NCBI RefSeq assembly: GCF_907164915.1
Contig: NC_061863.1
Location: forward strand, 24,409,710-24,473,709
Length of the DNA stretch: 64,000 nucleotides
Direction of reading: 5' to 3'
Source of the DNA: Impatiens glandulifera
Lineage: Eukaryota; Streptophyta; Magnoliopsida; Ericales; Balsaminaceae
Both the position numbers and the translations under genes were made by a program. The notes under the pieces were generated by a model. It was not told the origin of the DNA and ran no database searches. It saw only the letters and a program-made list of their open reading frames with translations. Below, in pieces: positions 35,950 through 45,285 of this stretch. The number at the start of each line of letters is the position of its first letter. Position 1 is the stretch's first letter.

Positions 35950-37615
35950 ATGGCTAAAAAGACAAAGAGTTGGTTGTTTGAAGAAGGAAGCAGCAACAAG
36001 CGTAACTGAATGTTGAAAAAACGTCTAGAGCAATATTACGCCTTTTTTTTGGTCGAACGACCTTACACCGATTGGTATCGGTATTAACCTCCAAACCGAT
36101 CGTTATAGGCATATAGTGATTGGTCATATACCAATCTCTCTCAATCGACAAAAGCTTTCTCGTTGTTGCCTTAATTGGCAACGGCGATTGGTAGATGACC
36201 AATCGCTATAGGTTTATAACGATTGGTCTAATAAACAATAACTATTACCTAAATCATGTAGTGATTGGTCTAATAACCAATTGCTACTTCCCAAATCCTA
36301 TAGTGATTGGTTAACAAACCAATCACTATAGAATATTTCGGTAGTATCAATTGGTTAATAAATAATCGTTTTATGCTAATATAAATAAAAATATTTAATT
36401 TAATAATATTACAATTCTTAATATAAAACCGAAAATTTAACTATAACTATAATTAAAGCATAAACATCAAACCCTCAATTGAACAAAATCATAACCAATG
36501 TTTATTAAACAAATACACAACCAAAGTATTACACCAACATTAACCAAAATCATAACAAAAGTTCTTAACACAAACACATAATCAAAGTACTACACCAATA
36601 TTTGAAATCTAACCAACATCATAACAAAAGTTCTTACTTAATTCGCACCATCCTCAGAATCATCATCGTCTTGTTGTTGGGGCTGCACAGGTGGAATTGT
36701 TGTTGATGACCCTTGACCCGATGATTGACCTCCAATATTAGTAAATTGGGAAAATAATTTAGGATCTATCGATCCACCTCCGGACATAAACTGTGACATA
36801 AGACGCATAATCTAGGATCTTTCCATCCTCATCCTCTCTTCCATTTGAGCATTCTCCATCCTCATTTCAGCCTTCAACCTATTTTCCAACTCGTCCCTTG
36901 CGGTCTTCTCTTCGTCCTTCTAAGCCTTCATTGTCTCTTCCATATCATCAAGTCTTCTTTGCATTGTCACAATGTCTCCATGTAGTGTTTTTTGGACGGT
37001 GCAAGCCCTCGAACTTGGGAAGCTAAAACTAATCCCATCCCTATAATTTTCCCCTTGTCTTGAGGGACAAAAACTCCTTCAACCAAATTGACATCAGAAA
37101 TGCTGGGACATTCAGCTCGCAAATATCTTAATTCATCCTACAACAAAATATATTAATACCAATAATAGATAAAATATAAAGTGAGCATATTTATATATTT
37201 ACCACTTTCTCCAGTATGTGCGGATCAATAGTTTTATCCTTTTTGGTCCACATGCCCATATTTTTGCAGCACGACTTTCTATCAATTGGGTTGAATGTGA
37301 CCCACACCTTTTCTCCATTATCCGTCAATTTGACCAATTCAAAATTTTGTTGATACCTTGCCTTCTCTGGGAGCTGGAAGACTCTGTATTTGTGCCTTCA
37401 TCAGTCAATTGTGTGGGCTCATCTAGATTTTGCACATCATCGTCAGTGGATGGTCGTGTGGGCTCAACAAGATTTTACTCCTCAGGGAGATCCTCCACAA
37501 GAGTATGCGAGAAAGAGTCACAAAAAACTGTTTTTCTTTATAAGGAAATTGAGTTGTGATTACAAAAATCCTGGTAGAAAACTCTTTGGAGGTGTAATTT
37601 ATTGAAAGAAATGTT
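35950..37615 (-). pseudogene. CACTA-like transposon relic
   Basis: Between about 36040 and 36370 many short inverted and direct copies of AGTGATTGGT / ACCAATCACTA occur, as in CACTA subterminal regions. On the minus strand further up, coding-like pieces read EKVWVTFNPIDRKSCCKN and GMWTKKDKTIDPHILEKV (37370-37205), then after a probable intron DELRYLRAECPSISDVNLVE, then QVRGLAPSKK, then a Met/Glu-rich coiled segment. That order resembles the C-terminal part of CACTA-associated (Transposase_24-like) proteins. Stops interrupt it, and no CACTA terminal repeat was located, so both ends are approximate. Confidence 0.4.
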
Positions 37616-38078
37616 TAACATCAACATCTAAACAATAGTGAAGAATAGTGAACAATAGTAATATCATACATTTGACTGTTTATGATTTATGTTTGTTACA
37701 ATATCCCAACCCGGTTTATTACCAATGTCTTTGGCATAAAATATTTATTTTGATTGGGTTTCCAATATAAAATAGCTTATTTTGATATTGAGACCTCCGT
37801 TGACAATTTAGGCTAACAAATCCGTATTTATTAGTTTTAAGTCGGTAGCTCTGGAATGCACATCATACCAAATGTAGTTAAATACAACAATTCGCTTAAC
37901 ACTAAGGTATTGTATTTTTAATTATATTTGTAAGTACACCATAATAATTTCGTATTTCCGTGTCATGATAACCAATAACGAGTATTCCACTGTTCTGAGT
38001 CTTCAATCCATGGTCATGTCTTCTAGTGGTGAATTTATATTTATTTACTTTACACCAAATAAAATTTGACGCATATTG
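37616..38078. other. Unidentified intergenic stretch
   Basis: No coding motif or repeat end recognised. It ends with TATTG just before the inverted LTR at 38079. Confidence 0.45.
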
Positions 38079-38279
38079 TGTTGGGTCAAATTATTTTGAC
38101 TAAGTGTTGAAATAATTTACCCACTGATATTTTGATGATGAAATAATTTATGTGTTTTGATACAGGTGTATTAAGACAACATGTCTTTAGACTTGGATCT
38201 AATGAGGGTCATTAGACCGATTTTGATCTCCATTCTAATAGACGCTTAGTCTAACTCAACGGAGTTAGACGGAGCAGTC

Positions 38280-38733
38280 TAATGAATACACAGAATTAGA
38301 CGTGAGTCTAATAGAATTAGACGTACAGTCTAACTCATTGGAGTTAGACGTGTAAGTCTAATAGACGTGTAAAGAATTAGACGGGTAGTCTAATGAATAC
38401 ACGGAATTAGACGTGAGTCTAATGGAATTATACGTACAGTCTAACTCATCGGAGTTAGACGTGTAAGTCTAATAGACGTGTAAAGAATTAGACGGGTAGT
38501 CTAATGAATACACGGAATTAGACGTGAGTCTAATAGAATTAGACGTACAGTCTAACTCATCGGAGTTAGACGTGTAAGTCTAATAGACGTGTAAAAAATT
38601 TGACGGGTAGTCTAATGAATACACGGAATTAGACGCGAGTCTAATAGAATTAGACGTACAGTCTAACTCATCGGAGTTAGACGTGTAAGTCTAATAGACG
38701 TAAAGAATTAGACAGGTAGTCTAATGAATACGC
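38280..38733 (+). repeat. Higher-order repeat, about 111 bp, four to five copies
   Basis: TAATGAATACACGGAATTAG-type unit starts recur at about 38280, 38391, 38502, 38613 and 38722, a period of 111 bp (109 for the last). Each unit contains several TTAGAC/GTCTAA palindromes. Confidence 0.9.
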
Positions 38734-39350
38734 GGAATTAGACGTGGTAGTCTAACTCAGTGGAGTTAGACGTACCAGTCTAATGGTTATTATAATTAGA
38801 CGGGTTGTCTAATTAATTGAAAGTTAGACGTGGGTCTAACTCCTTCAGACAAGTCTGAGGTAGAACCGGAATTAGACGTGGTAGTCTAACTCAGTGGAGT
38901 TAGACGTACCAGTCTAATGGTTATTATAATTAGACGGGTTGTCTAATTAATTGAAAGTTAGACGTAGGTCTAACTCCTTCAGACAAGTCTGAGTTAGAAC
39001 CGGAATTAGACGTGGTAGTCTAACTTAGTGGAGTTAGACGTACCCGTCTAATGGTTATTGAAATAATTAGACGAGTTGTCTAATTAATTGAAAGTTAGAC
39101 GTGAGTCTAACTCTTTCAGATTAGTCTGAGGTAGAACCGGAATTAGACGTGGTAGTCTAACTCAGTGGAGTTAGACGTACCCGTCTAATGGTTATTGAAA
39201 TAATTAGACAGGTTATCTAATTAATTGAAAGTTAGACGTGAGTCTAACTCCTTAAGATTAGTCTGAGGTAGAACCGGAATTAGACGTGGTAGTCTAACTC
39301 AGTGGAGTTAGACGTACCCGTCTAATGGTTATTGATATTAGACGCAAGTC
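38734..39350 (+). repeat. Higher-order repeat, 134-137 bp, about four and a half copies
   Basis: GGAATTAGACGTGGTAGTCT recurs at about 38734, 38868, 39002, 39139 and 39276. Each unit strings together four or five AGAC/GTCT palindromes, including TCAGACAAGTCTGA. Confidence 0.9.
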
Positions 39351-39730
39351 TAAGTATATTAAACCAGGCGGTCTAATAGTCGTTTTTCATCAGAAGGAGT
39401 TGACTTATTTCATTAGACTGATCCGTCTAATTGAAATACGTCTAATGCTCTGTTCAAGCAGTACGCTTGAATCTAAAATTTCTCCTACCCACGTGCTATT
39501 GCTGTACCCTACTTCTGCTCCATTTTCTTGTAAAGATTAGTACAACAGCTATATGCATCCAATCAAGGAATGCCACGTAAGAGAATTTTCCTCACATTAC
39601 CCGTTTTGCAGGTACATCCCTGATGGAATATTCGGCGCACTACCAGTTCGGTACGGCCACGATCGTTGTGCTCAGAGTCTGCTGTGTACAATGGAGGCTT
39701 TCCAATGGAAGAGCGCCACGTATCATTCTA

Positions 39731-40235
39731 GGAGCTTGTTTTATACCATACAATGCTTTGTCAAGCTTATACACATGATTAGGTAATACATGATCTATAA
39801 ATCCAGGGGGTTGCTCAACATATATACTTCTTCACTTAATTTTCCATTTAGAAAAACACTTTTCACATCCATTTGAAAAACTTTAAAATTCTTAAATGAT
39901 GCATATGCTAGGAAGATTCTGATCGCCTCTAGTCTTGCAACCGGTGCAAAAGACTCATCAAAATCAATACCTTCCTCTTGTCTGTATCCTTGAGAAACTA
40001 AACGAGCTTTGTTTCTAATGACTAAGTCATCTTCACTAAGCTTGTTTCTAAAGACCCATCTTGTTCCTATAATTGACTTGTCAGTTGGTCTAGGAGTAAC
40101 ATACCACACTTTATTTCTCACGAATTGGTTTAACTCCTCCTGCATAGCATTGATCAAATCTGGATCAATTATAGCTTCACCAATTTTCTTGGGTTCAATC
40201 TGAGATATAAATGCAGAGTTGGTCATTTCATCCAT
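39731..40235 (-). pseudogene. Copia reverse transcriptase, N-terminal part (element 1)
   Basis: Minus-strand frame 40235-39795 reads [17 protein letters not shown], then [20 protein letters not shown] and [40 protein letters not shown] and [20 protein letters not shown]. These are the copia RT blocks up to the first catalytic Asp (MDV). The frame then shifts and continues as [12 protein letters not shown] to 39731, where the inverted LTR cuts it. The YVDD box and all of RNase H are absent, so it cannot work. Confidence 0.9.
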
Positions 40236-40676
40236 CAGTTGACGTCTTGTCCTTCGAGGAGAGAAATGATTTTCGATGATCAGTTCTGGGGGATGATTTT
40301 GGTTTCATCTGAAGTTGGATCCAAGGGGATTGGACATCTTAATAGGTGACTCCACGACGTTTAAACTCTTAACATCTTGATAAACAGGAGTTTGTACGTC
40401 TGGTTGAACTTAAACCGGATCAGCCACTGGATCAGACAAAGTCATCCGCTTATCCAAAGTTTCTTCTTCTTCACTTACAGACTCAAGATTAGTCGCTTTT
40501 AGTCTGTCAGCAAGATCAATGGGTTCATTAGATTTTCTATCAACAGGCTCATCAAACACAACATGGAGGGATTCTTCAACAGTCTGTGTCCTTTTGTTGT
40601 ATACTCTGTAACCCTTGCTTACTAATGAGTATCCCAACATGAATCCCTCATCTGCCTTAACATCAGAAGCGGTCAA
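40236..40676 (-). pseudogene. Integrase-RT linker of element 1
   Basis: Minus-strand frame 40676-40410 contains DVKADEGFMLGYSLVSKGYR and VYNKRTQTVEESLHVVFDEP, the standard copia segment between integrase and reverse transcriptase. It is out of frame with the integrase ORF just upstream. It then loses frame before RT. Confidence 0.85.
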
Positions 40677-41506
40677 ATAAACCTTTCCATTGTTGTGGAT
40701 AAAACATTTACACTCAAATATCTTAAAATAAGAAAATGTGGGAATTCTTTCATAGTACAGTTCATAAGGGGTTTATCAAAATATTTGTTAATTATTGACC
40801 GGTTTTGTGTATAGCAGGCGGTACTAATGGCTTCCGCACAGAACCTCTGAGGTATATCTGATTCAGTAAGCATAGATCTCGCTGCTTCCTTCAGAGTTTT
40901 CACTCTTCTCTCAACAATGCCGTTTTTCTGTGGAGTTCTGGCACTAGACAACTCGTGCCTAATTCCAGTCTCCTCGAGATAAGATAATAGGTATCTGTTA
41001 GTAAACTTAGTTCCCTGATCACTTCTAATGCACGTAATATTTAAAGATTTCTGATTCTGAATTCCTTTAAATATTCTAATCAAGTTTTCAGCAGTTTTAT
41101 CTTTTGATGGTAAAAATGCAACCCATGTAAATCGAGAGAAATCATCAATAATAATTAGGGCAAATCTCATTCCTCCTATACTTTTTATAGGAATTGGACC
41201 AAACAGATCCATATGTAAAAGTTCTAGGATACGACTGGATTGTGATTTCCCTTTACTTTTGAACGATAATCTGCCATGTTTGCCTAACTGACAAGCAATG
41301 CTTATCTTGTCCTTTGAAAACTGAAGTTTGGGCAAACCAATAACTAAATTGTTTGAACAGATGTTGTTGATGGTTTTAAAATTCAAATGGTTCAAACATT
41401 TATGCCATAACCATTTCTGGTCATTCTTGACAATCATGCACATGGGATCAGAAGACTCTTTTTGCCAATTCATTTTGTATGAGTTTCCTACTCTACTTCT
41501 AGTCAA
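40673..41506 (-). CDS. Copia integrase fragment (element 1)
   Basis: A 277-aa minus-strand frame. The zinc region has LWHKCLNHLNFKTI and ISIACQLGKHG; one of the two usual cysteines of the CxxC pair is replaced by Ile. The core has MDLFGPIP with the first Asp, IRSDQGTKF with the second and QKNGIVERRVKTLKEAAR with the Glu, so the D,D-E triad is retained. It is the longest open frame in the window but is only part of a former polyprotein: protease upstream and linker downstream are in other frames. Function is therefore unlikely. Confidence 0.85.
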   Translation of the reverse strand: MTRSRVGNSYKMNWQKESSDPMCMIVKNDQKWLWHKCLNHLNFKTINNICSNNLVIGLPKLQFSKDKISIACQLGKHGRLSFKSKGKSQSSRILELLHMDLFGPIPIKSIGGMRFALIIIDDFSRFTWVAFLPSKDKTAENLIRIFKGIQNQKSLNITCIRSDQGTKFTNRYLLSYLEETGIRHELSSARTPQKNGIVERRVKTLKEAARSMLTESDIPQRFCAEAISTACYTQNRSIINKYFDKPLMNCTMKEFPHFLILRYLSVNVLSTTMERFI

Positions 41507-41599
41507 TAAAATGTTTCCATCTTGGTCTTTAACTAGACATGCATGAATTTGAAAATCTACTTACAAACCATTATCACATAATTGACTAATGCTGATTAA

Positions 41600-41835
41600 G
41601 TTATATAGCACAGATTGTCAACAAGCAGCACGTCATTAATAGTTAGATTACCATGGATAATCTTATATTTACACATGGTCTTACCCTTCTTGTTGTCACC
41701 AAACGTGATTTTAGGTCCAGAGCAATCTGATATATCAGTGAGAAGCCGTCTGTTTCCTGTCATATGCCTGGAACATCCGCTGTCAAGATACCATACAGAT
41801 TCCTCCAGCCCTTCGTTTATTTGTACCTAAATAAA
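41600..41835 (-). pseudogene. Copia aspartic protease fragment (element 1)
   Basis: The minus strand reads ESVWYLDSGCSRHMTGNRRL and ITFGDNKKGKT, then NLTINDVLLVDNLCYI before a stop. DSG is the catalytic motif of retroelement proteases. Confidence 0.85.
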
Positions 41836-41920
41836 TAAATATTTACAATCTTTTGGTACCCATTTTCAATTGGGTCCTCGGTCAATCAGTCCCTTAGGAA
41901 TCCATATTTGAGTTATTCTG

Positions 41921-43000
41921 ATGGATTTTCCATTTTGTGCTGTGATTAATGCGTATGTTTTTTACTTAGCAGACGACTTTCTGCTAGCCACTGATCCTTT
42001 AGTTTTTGAAGAAGACTTTCTTTTAAAACTCCTTGACTTAGAGTCAGGTTTTAAATTGCCAAACTTATTAGCTTCTTCTAACTTATTCTTAAGCCAACTT
42101 CTTTATGAATAGGATCTGATTCAATGTCAGTCATACTCCCTTTGACAAAACTTATTGGCTTAAACTTATCAGATAAGTTGGACTTTTTGCATGAAATGTT
42201 AGAATCATTGTTATCAAACCCTAATCCGGATCTAGATCCAGCAGGTTTCAACATGCTGATCTGATGTTTGACAGCTTCTCCGGACCTTGTCCATGCACTG
42301 ACTACATAGTTTAATCTCTTGTTTTCAGATGAAAGAGTTTGAATCTGTTCTCTGAGCATCTCATTCTAAGATGAGATCTTTGTTAAGTTTTCATTAAAAA
42401 CGTTTGATTCAGATTCTTTGTTGGAAGAAAGAACAGTTGATTCATATTTAACTTTTATTTCATAGAAGGAGTCAGTTAACTTCTTGTACTCAATAGCCAT
42501 TTCATTGAGTGCATTAGTTAACTCCACGTTGTAAATTCTGGTGTAGAGATATCATTTACCTTGGATTGATCATCTTCCATCAAGTAGGTAACAACTTCAT
42601 TCTCTTTTTCAGCAGAAGACTCCTCTGAATCACTATTAGCCCATCTGGTTTTGTTTTCATTGCACATGAACACTTTCTGGTCCTTCTTTGCTTTAATACC
42701 TCTACCGTAGATCTGATTAAGCTTATCTCATATCTCTTTAGTAGAGGAGCAGGACTTGATTTCATAGAACACATTCATGTTGATCGACTGGTACAGAATA
42801 TTCTTAGCAACATTATCCAGGTTGTTGGTAATCTTATCTTCAGTAGTCCACTCACTTCTTAGTTTCGAAATCTTTATGGGGCCATCAGTAATGACGATCC
42901 ATATATCACAATCAAGAGCAGACAAGTGAGCTTGCATTCTCATCATCCAATATTCACAGTTGTCCCTTGACAGAATAAGAATTTCATTGATGATAGACAT
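41921..43000 (-). pseudogene. Copia gag (element 1)
   Basis: Gag begins at 43000 with MSIINEILILSRDNCEYWMM and RMQAHLSALDCDIWIVITDG, followed by SEWTTEDKITNNLDNVAKN and SCSSTKEI, then a stop. Later pieces (42774-42580, 42359-42078) are Ser/Glu/Lys-rich gag tail in shifting frames. A zinc knuckle was not found, and the segment is shorter than gag of element 3. Confidence 0.8.
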
Positions 43001-43034
43001 GCTTCAGGTTCTTGATGCTTTAGAATAGAAACAA

Positions 43035-43048
43035 GGCTCTGATACTAA
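43035..43048 (-). other. Primer binding site of element 1
   Basis: Minus strand TTAGTATCAGAGCC, initiator tRNA-Met type with mismatches at its first positions, right beside the LTR starting at 43050. Confidence 0.75.
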
Positions 43049-43049
43049 T

Positions 43050-44965
43050 TGATAGGATCAGCTTTATCGATAGAGACGGGGGTCTGCCTATTGATGAAGG
43101 CTTATGAAAAACGGTTTGAAAGAAAACCTATTAGGGATTTAATTCACTTTCTATTCTACGCAAGCACTTGTAAACACTTGAAACAGATTCAAGGCGGAAT
43201 TGTTTACATGGGTTTGAAGCTCAAGATGAAATATGAAAAGATGACAGAAATGAAAGAACACATCAGTTTGTTTATGGATGTTCGGAGAAACTCTCCTACG
43301 TCACCCCTTCTTCCAACCACCGGAAGGATTCACTATAATATGATTAGAATCAAATACAGTTTGCACACACTTAGCTCTCTATTGAACAGAACACACTCTG
43401 TTCAATTTACAAGATGAAGAATATCACTCAGCTAAAGGTGTTTTTGATTCTAGCTCTCTCTTGATTCACACACAGTACAATCAGAAAGAAGCTTCACAGT
43501 AAAAGGCTTGATTTCTTTCTCTAGAATAGCAAGCAAAATTATCAATTGACTCTTTGTAAAATATGGCAGTTCGTGAAGCATATTGTCCGTTGTCCTTGAG
43601 ATTTGTTAAATAATGAGCAGGAGCTAATGGTCAAATCTTTTAGAATGATACGTGGCACTCTTCCATTGGAAAGCCTCCATTGTACACAGCAGGTTCTGAG
43701 CACAAGGATCGTGGACGTACACCACTGGTAGTGCGCCGAATATTCCATCAGAGATGTACCTGCAAACAAGTAATATGAGGAAATTTCTCTTACGTGGCAT
43801 TTGTTGGTTGGTTGCATATAGCTGTTGTACTGATCCTCACTAGAAAGTGGAGCAGAAGTAGGGTACAGCTATAGCACGTGGGTAGGCGGGTGCTAGCTTC
43901 AAGCATACTGCTTAAGCTTAGCATTAGACGTATTTCAGTTAGACGGATAGTGAAAATCAGTCTAATGAAATTAACATCCCCGTCTAATAACAGAGTCCAT
44001 TAGACCGCCTGGTCTAATAGAATTAGACTTACGTCTAATTACAATCACTTCAGACTAATCTGAAGGAGTTAGACTTACGTTTAACTTTCATTTAATTAGA
44101 CTACACGTCTAATTATCCAATAACCATTAGACTGCACGTCTAACTCCACTGAGTTAGACTACACGTCTAATTCCGGTTCTACCTCAGACTAATCTGAAGG
44201 AGTTAGACTTAAGTCTAACTTTCACTTATTAGACTACGCGTCTAATCATTCACTAACCATTAGACTGCACGTCTAACTCAACTGTGTTAGACTGCACGTC
44301 TAATTCTGGTTCTACTTCAGACTTGTCTGAAGGAGTTAGACTTACGTCTAAATTTCACAATCCATTAGACTGCACGTCTAACTCCACTGAGTTAGACTGC
44401 ACGTCTAATTCCGCATATATTAGACTGCACGTCTAACTCCACTAAGTTAGACTGTACGTCTAATTCCGAATATATTAGACTGCACGTCTAACTCCACTAT
44501 GTTAGACTGCACGTCTAATTCTGCATACATTAGACTACACGTCTAATTCCACATACATTAGACTACACGTCTAATTCCGTATACATTAGACTACACGTCT
44601 AATTTTCACATTCCAACAGACTGCACGTCTAACTCCGCTGAGTTAGACTACACGTCTAATTCCGAGATCTATTAGACTGCACATCTAACTCCGCTGAGTT
44701 AGACTGCTCGTCTAATTCCGAGATCTATTAGATTGCACGTCTAACTCCGCTGAGTTAGACTGCATGTCTAATTATGTGCATTCATTAGACTGCACGTCTA
44801 ATTCTTTGCATCTAATGCCAAAATTGGTCTAATGACCCTCATTAGAACCGGGTCTTATGAAATATGATTTCGATACACCTGCATCAAAACGTATAGTTCA
44901 TTTCATCATCAAAATTCCAATGCTTAAATTATTTCAACACTTAGTCAAAATAATTTGACCCAACA
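43050..44965 (-). mobile_element. 5' LTR of element 1
   Basis: The 1916-bp block runs TGATAGGATCAG...GACCCAACA on the plus strand. It lies immediately upstream (minus sense) of PBS and gag. Its outer end abuts gag of another element at 44966, so element 1 inserted there; AAATT at 44966-44970 would be one side of the target duplication. Confidence 0.85.
43925..44825. repeat. Palindromic tandem array in LTR of element 1
   Basis: About thirty TTAGACTGCACGTCTAA-like cores alternate with spacers such as CTCCACTGAG and TTCCGCATATA. Phrases such as CAGACTAATCTGAAGG and CAGACTTGTCTGAAGG occur near the left end, as in the other arrays. Confidence 0.9.
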
Positions 44966-45270
44966 AAATTTCCTTAGTAGAGGAATAAGACTTGGTCTCG
45001 TAAAATATGTTCATGTTCATCGATTGATACAAAATATTTTTGGCCACATTGTCCAGGTTGTTTTATATCTTATCTTCAGTGGTCCACTCACATCTTGGCT
45101 TTGAAATTTTTATGGGACCATCGGTAATGACGCTCCACATATCACAATCAAGAGAAGACAAGTGAGCTTGCATTCTCATCATCCAATAGTCGCAGTTGTC
45201 TCTTGAAAGAAGAGGGATCTCGATGATGATAAATATGATACAGGTTCTTGATGCTTGAGAAAAGAAACAT
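44966..45270 (-). pseudogene. 5' part of gag, element 2
   Basis: The minus strand reads IEIPLLSRDNCDYWMMRMQA, HLSSLDCDMWSVITDGPIKI and EWTTEDKI, then a stop, and continues to SSTKE at 44966, where element 1's LTR begins. Near-identical in layout to gag of element 1, so both belong to one family. Confidence 0.85.
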
Positions 45271-45283
45271 GGCTCTAATACCA
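45271..45283 (-). other. Primer binding site of element 2
   Basis: Minus strand TGGTATTAGAGCC, the copia initiator tRNA-Met site, 2 bp from the LTR. Confidence 0.85.
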
Positions 45284-45285
45284 AT

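Larger units (their letters stand above)
38079..39730 (+). mobile_element. Inverted, 3'-truncated LTR of the palindrome-array copia family
   Basis: Starts TGTTGGGTCAAATTATTTTG, the LTR 5' end, in plus orientation, opposite to the LTRs at 13345, 43050 and 45286. It contains the repeat arrays at about 38210-39440. It then follows the LTR body (GGTACATCCCTGATGGAATA, GCGCACTACCAG) until CGTATCATTCTA at 39730, where it jumps to reverse transcriptase sequence. About 600 bp of LTR 3' end are missing. Confidence 0.8.
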
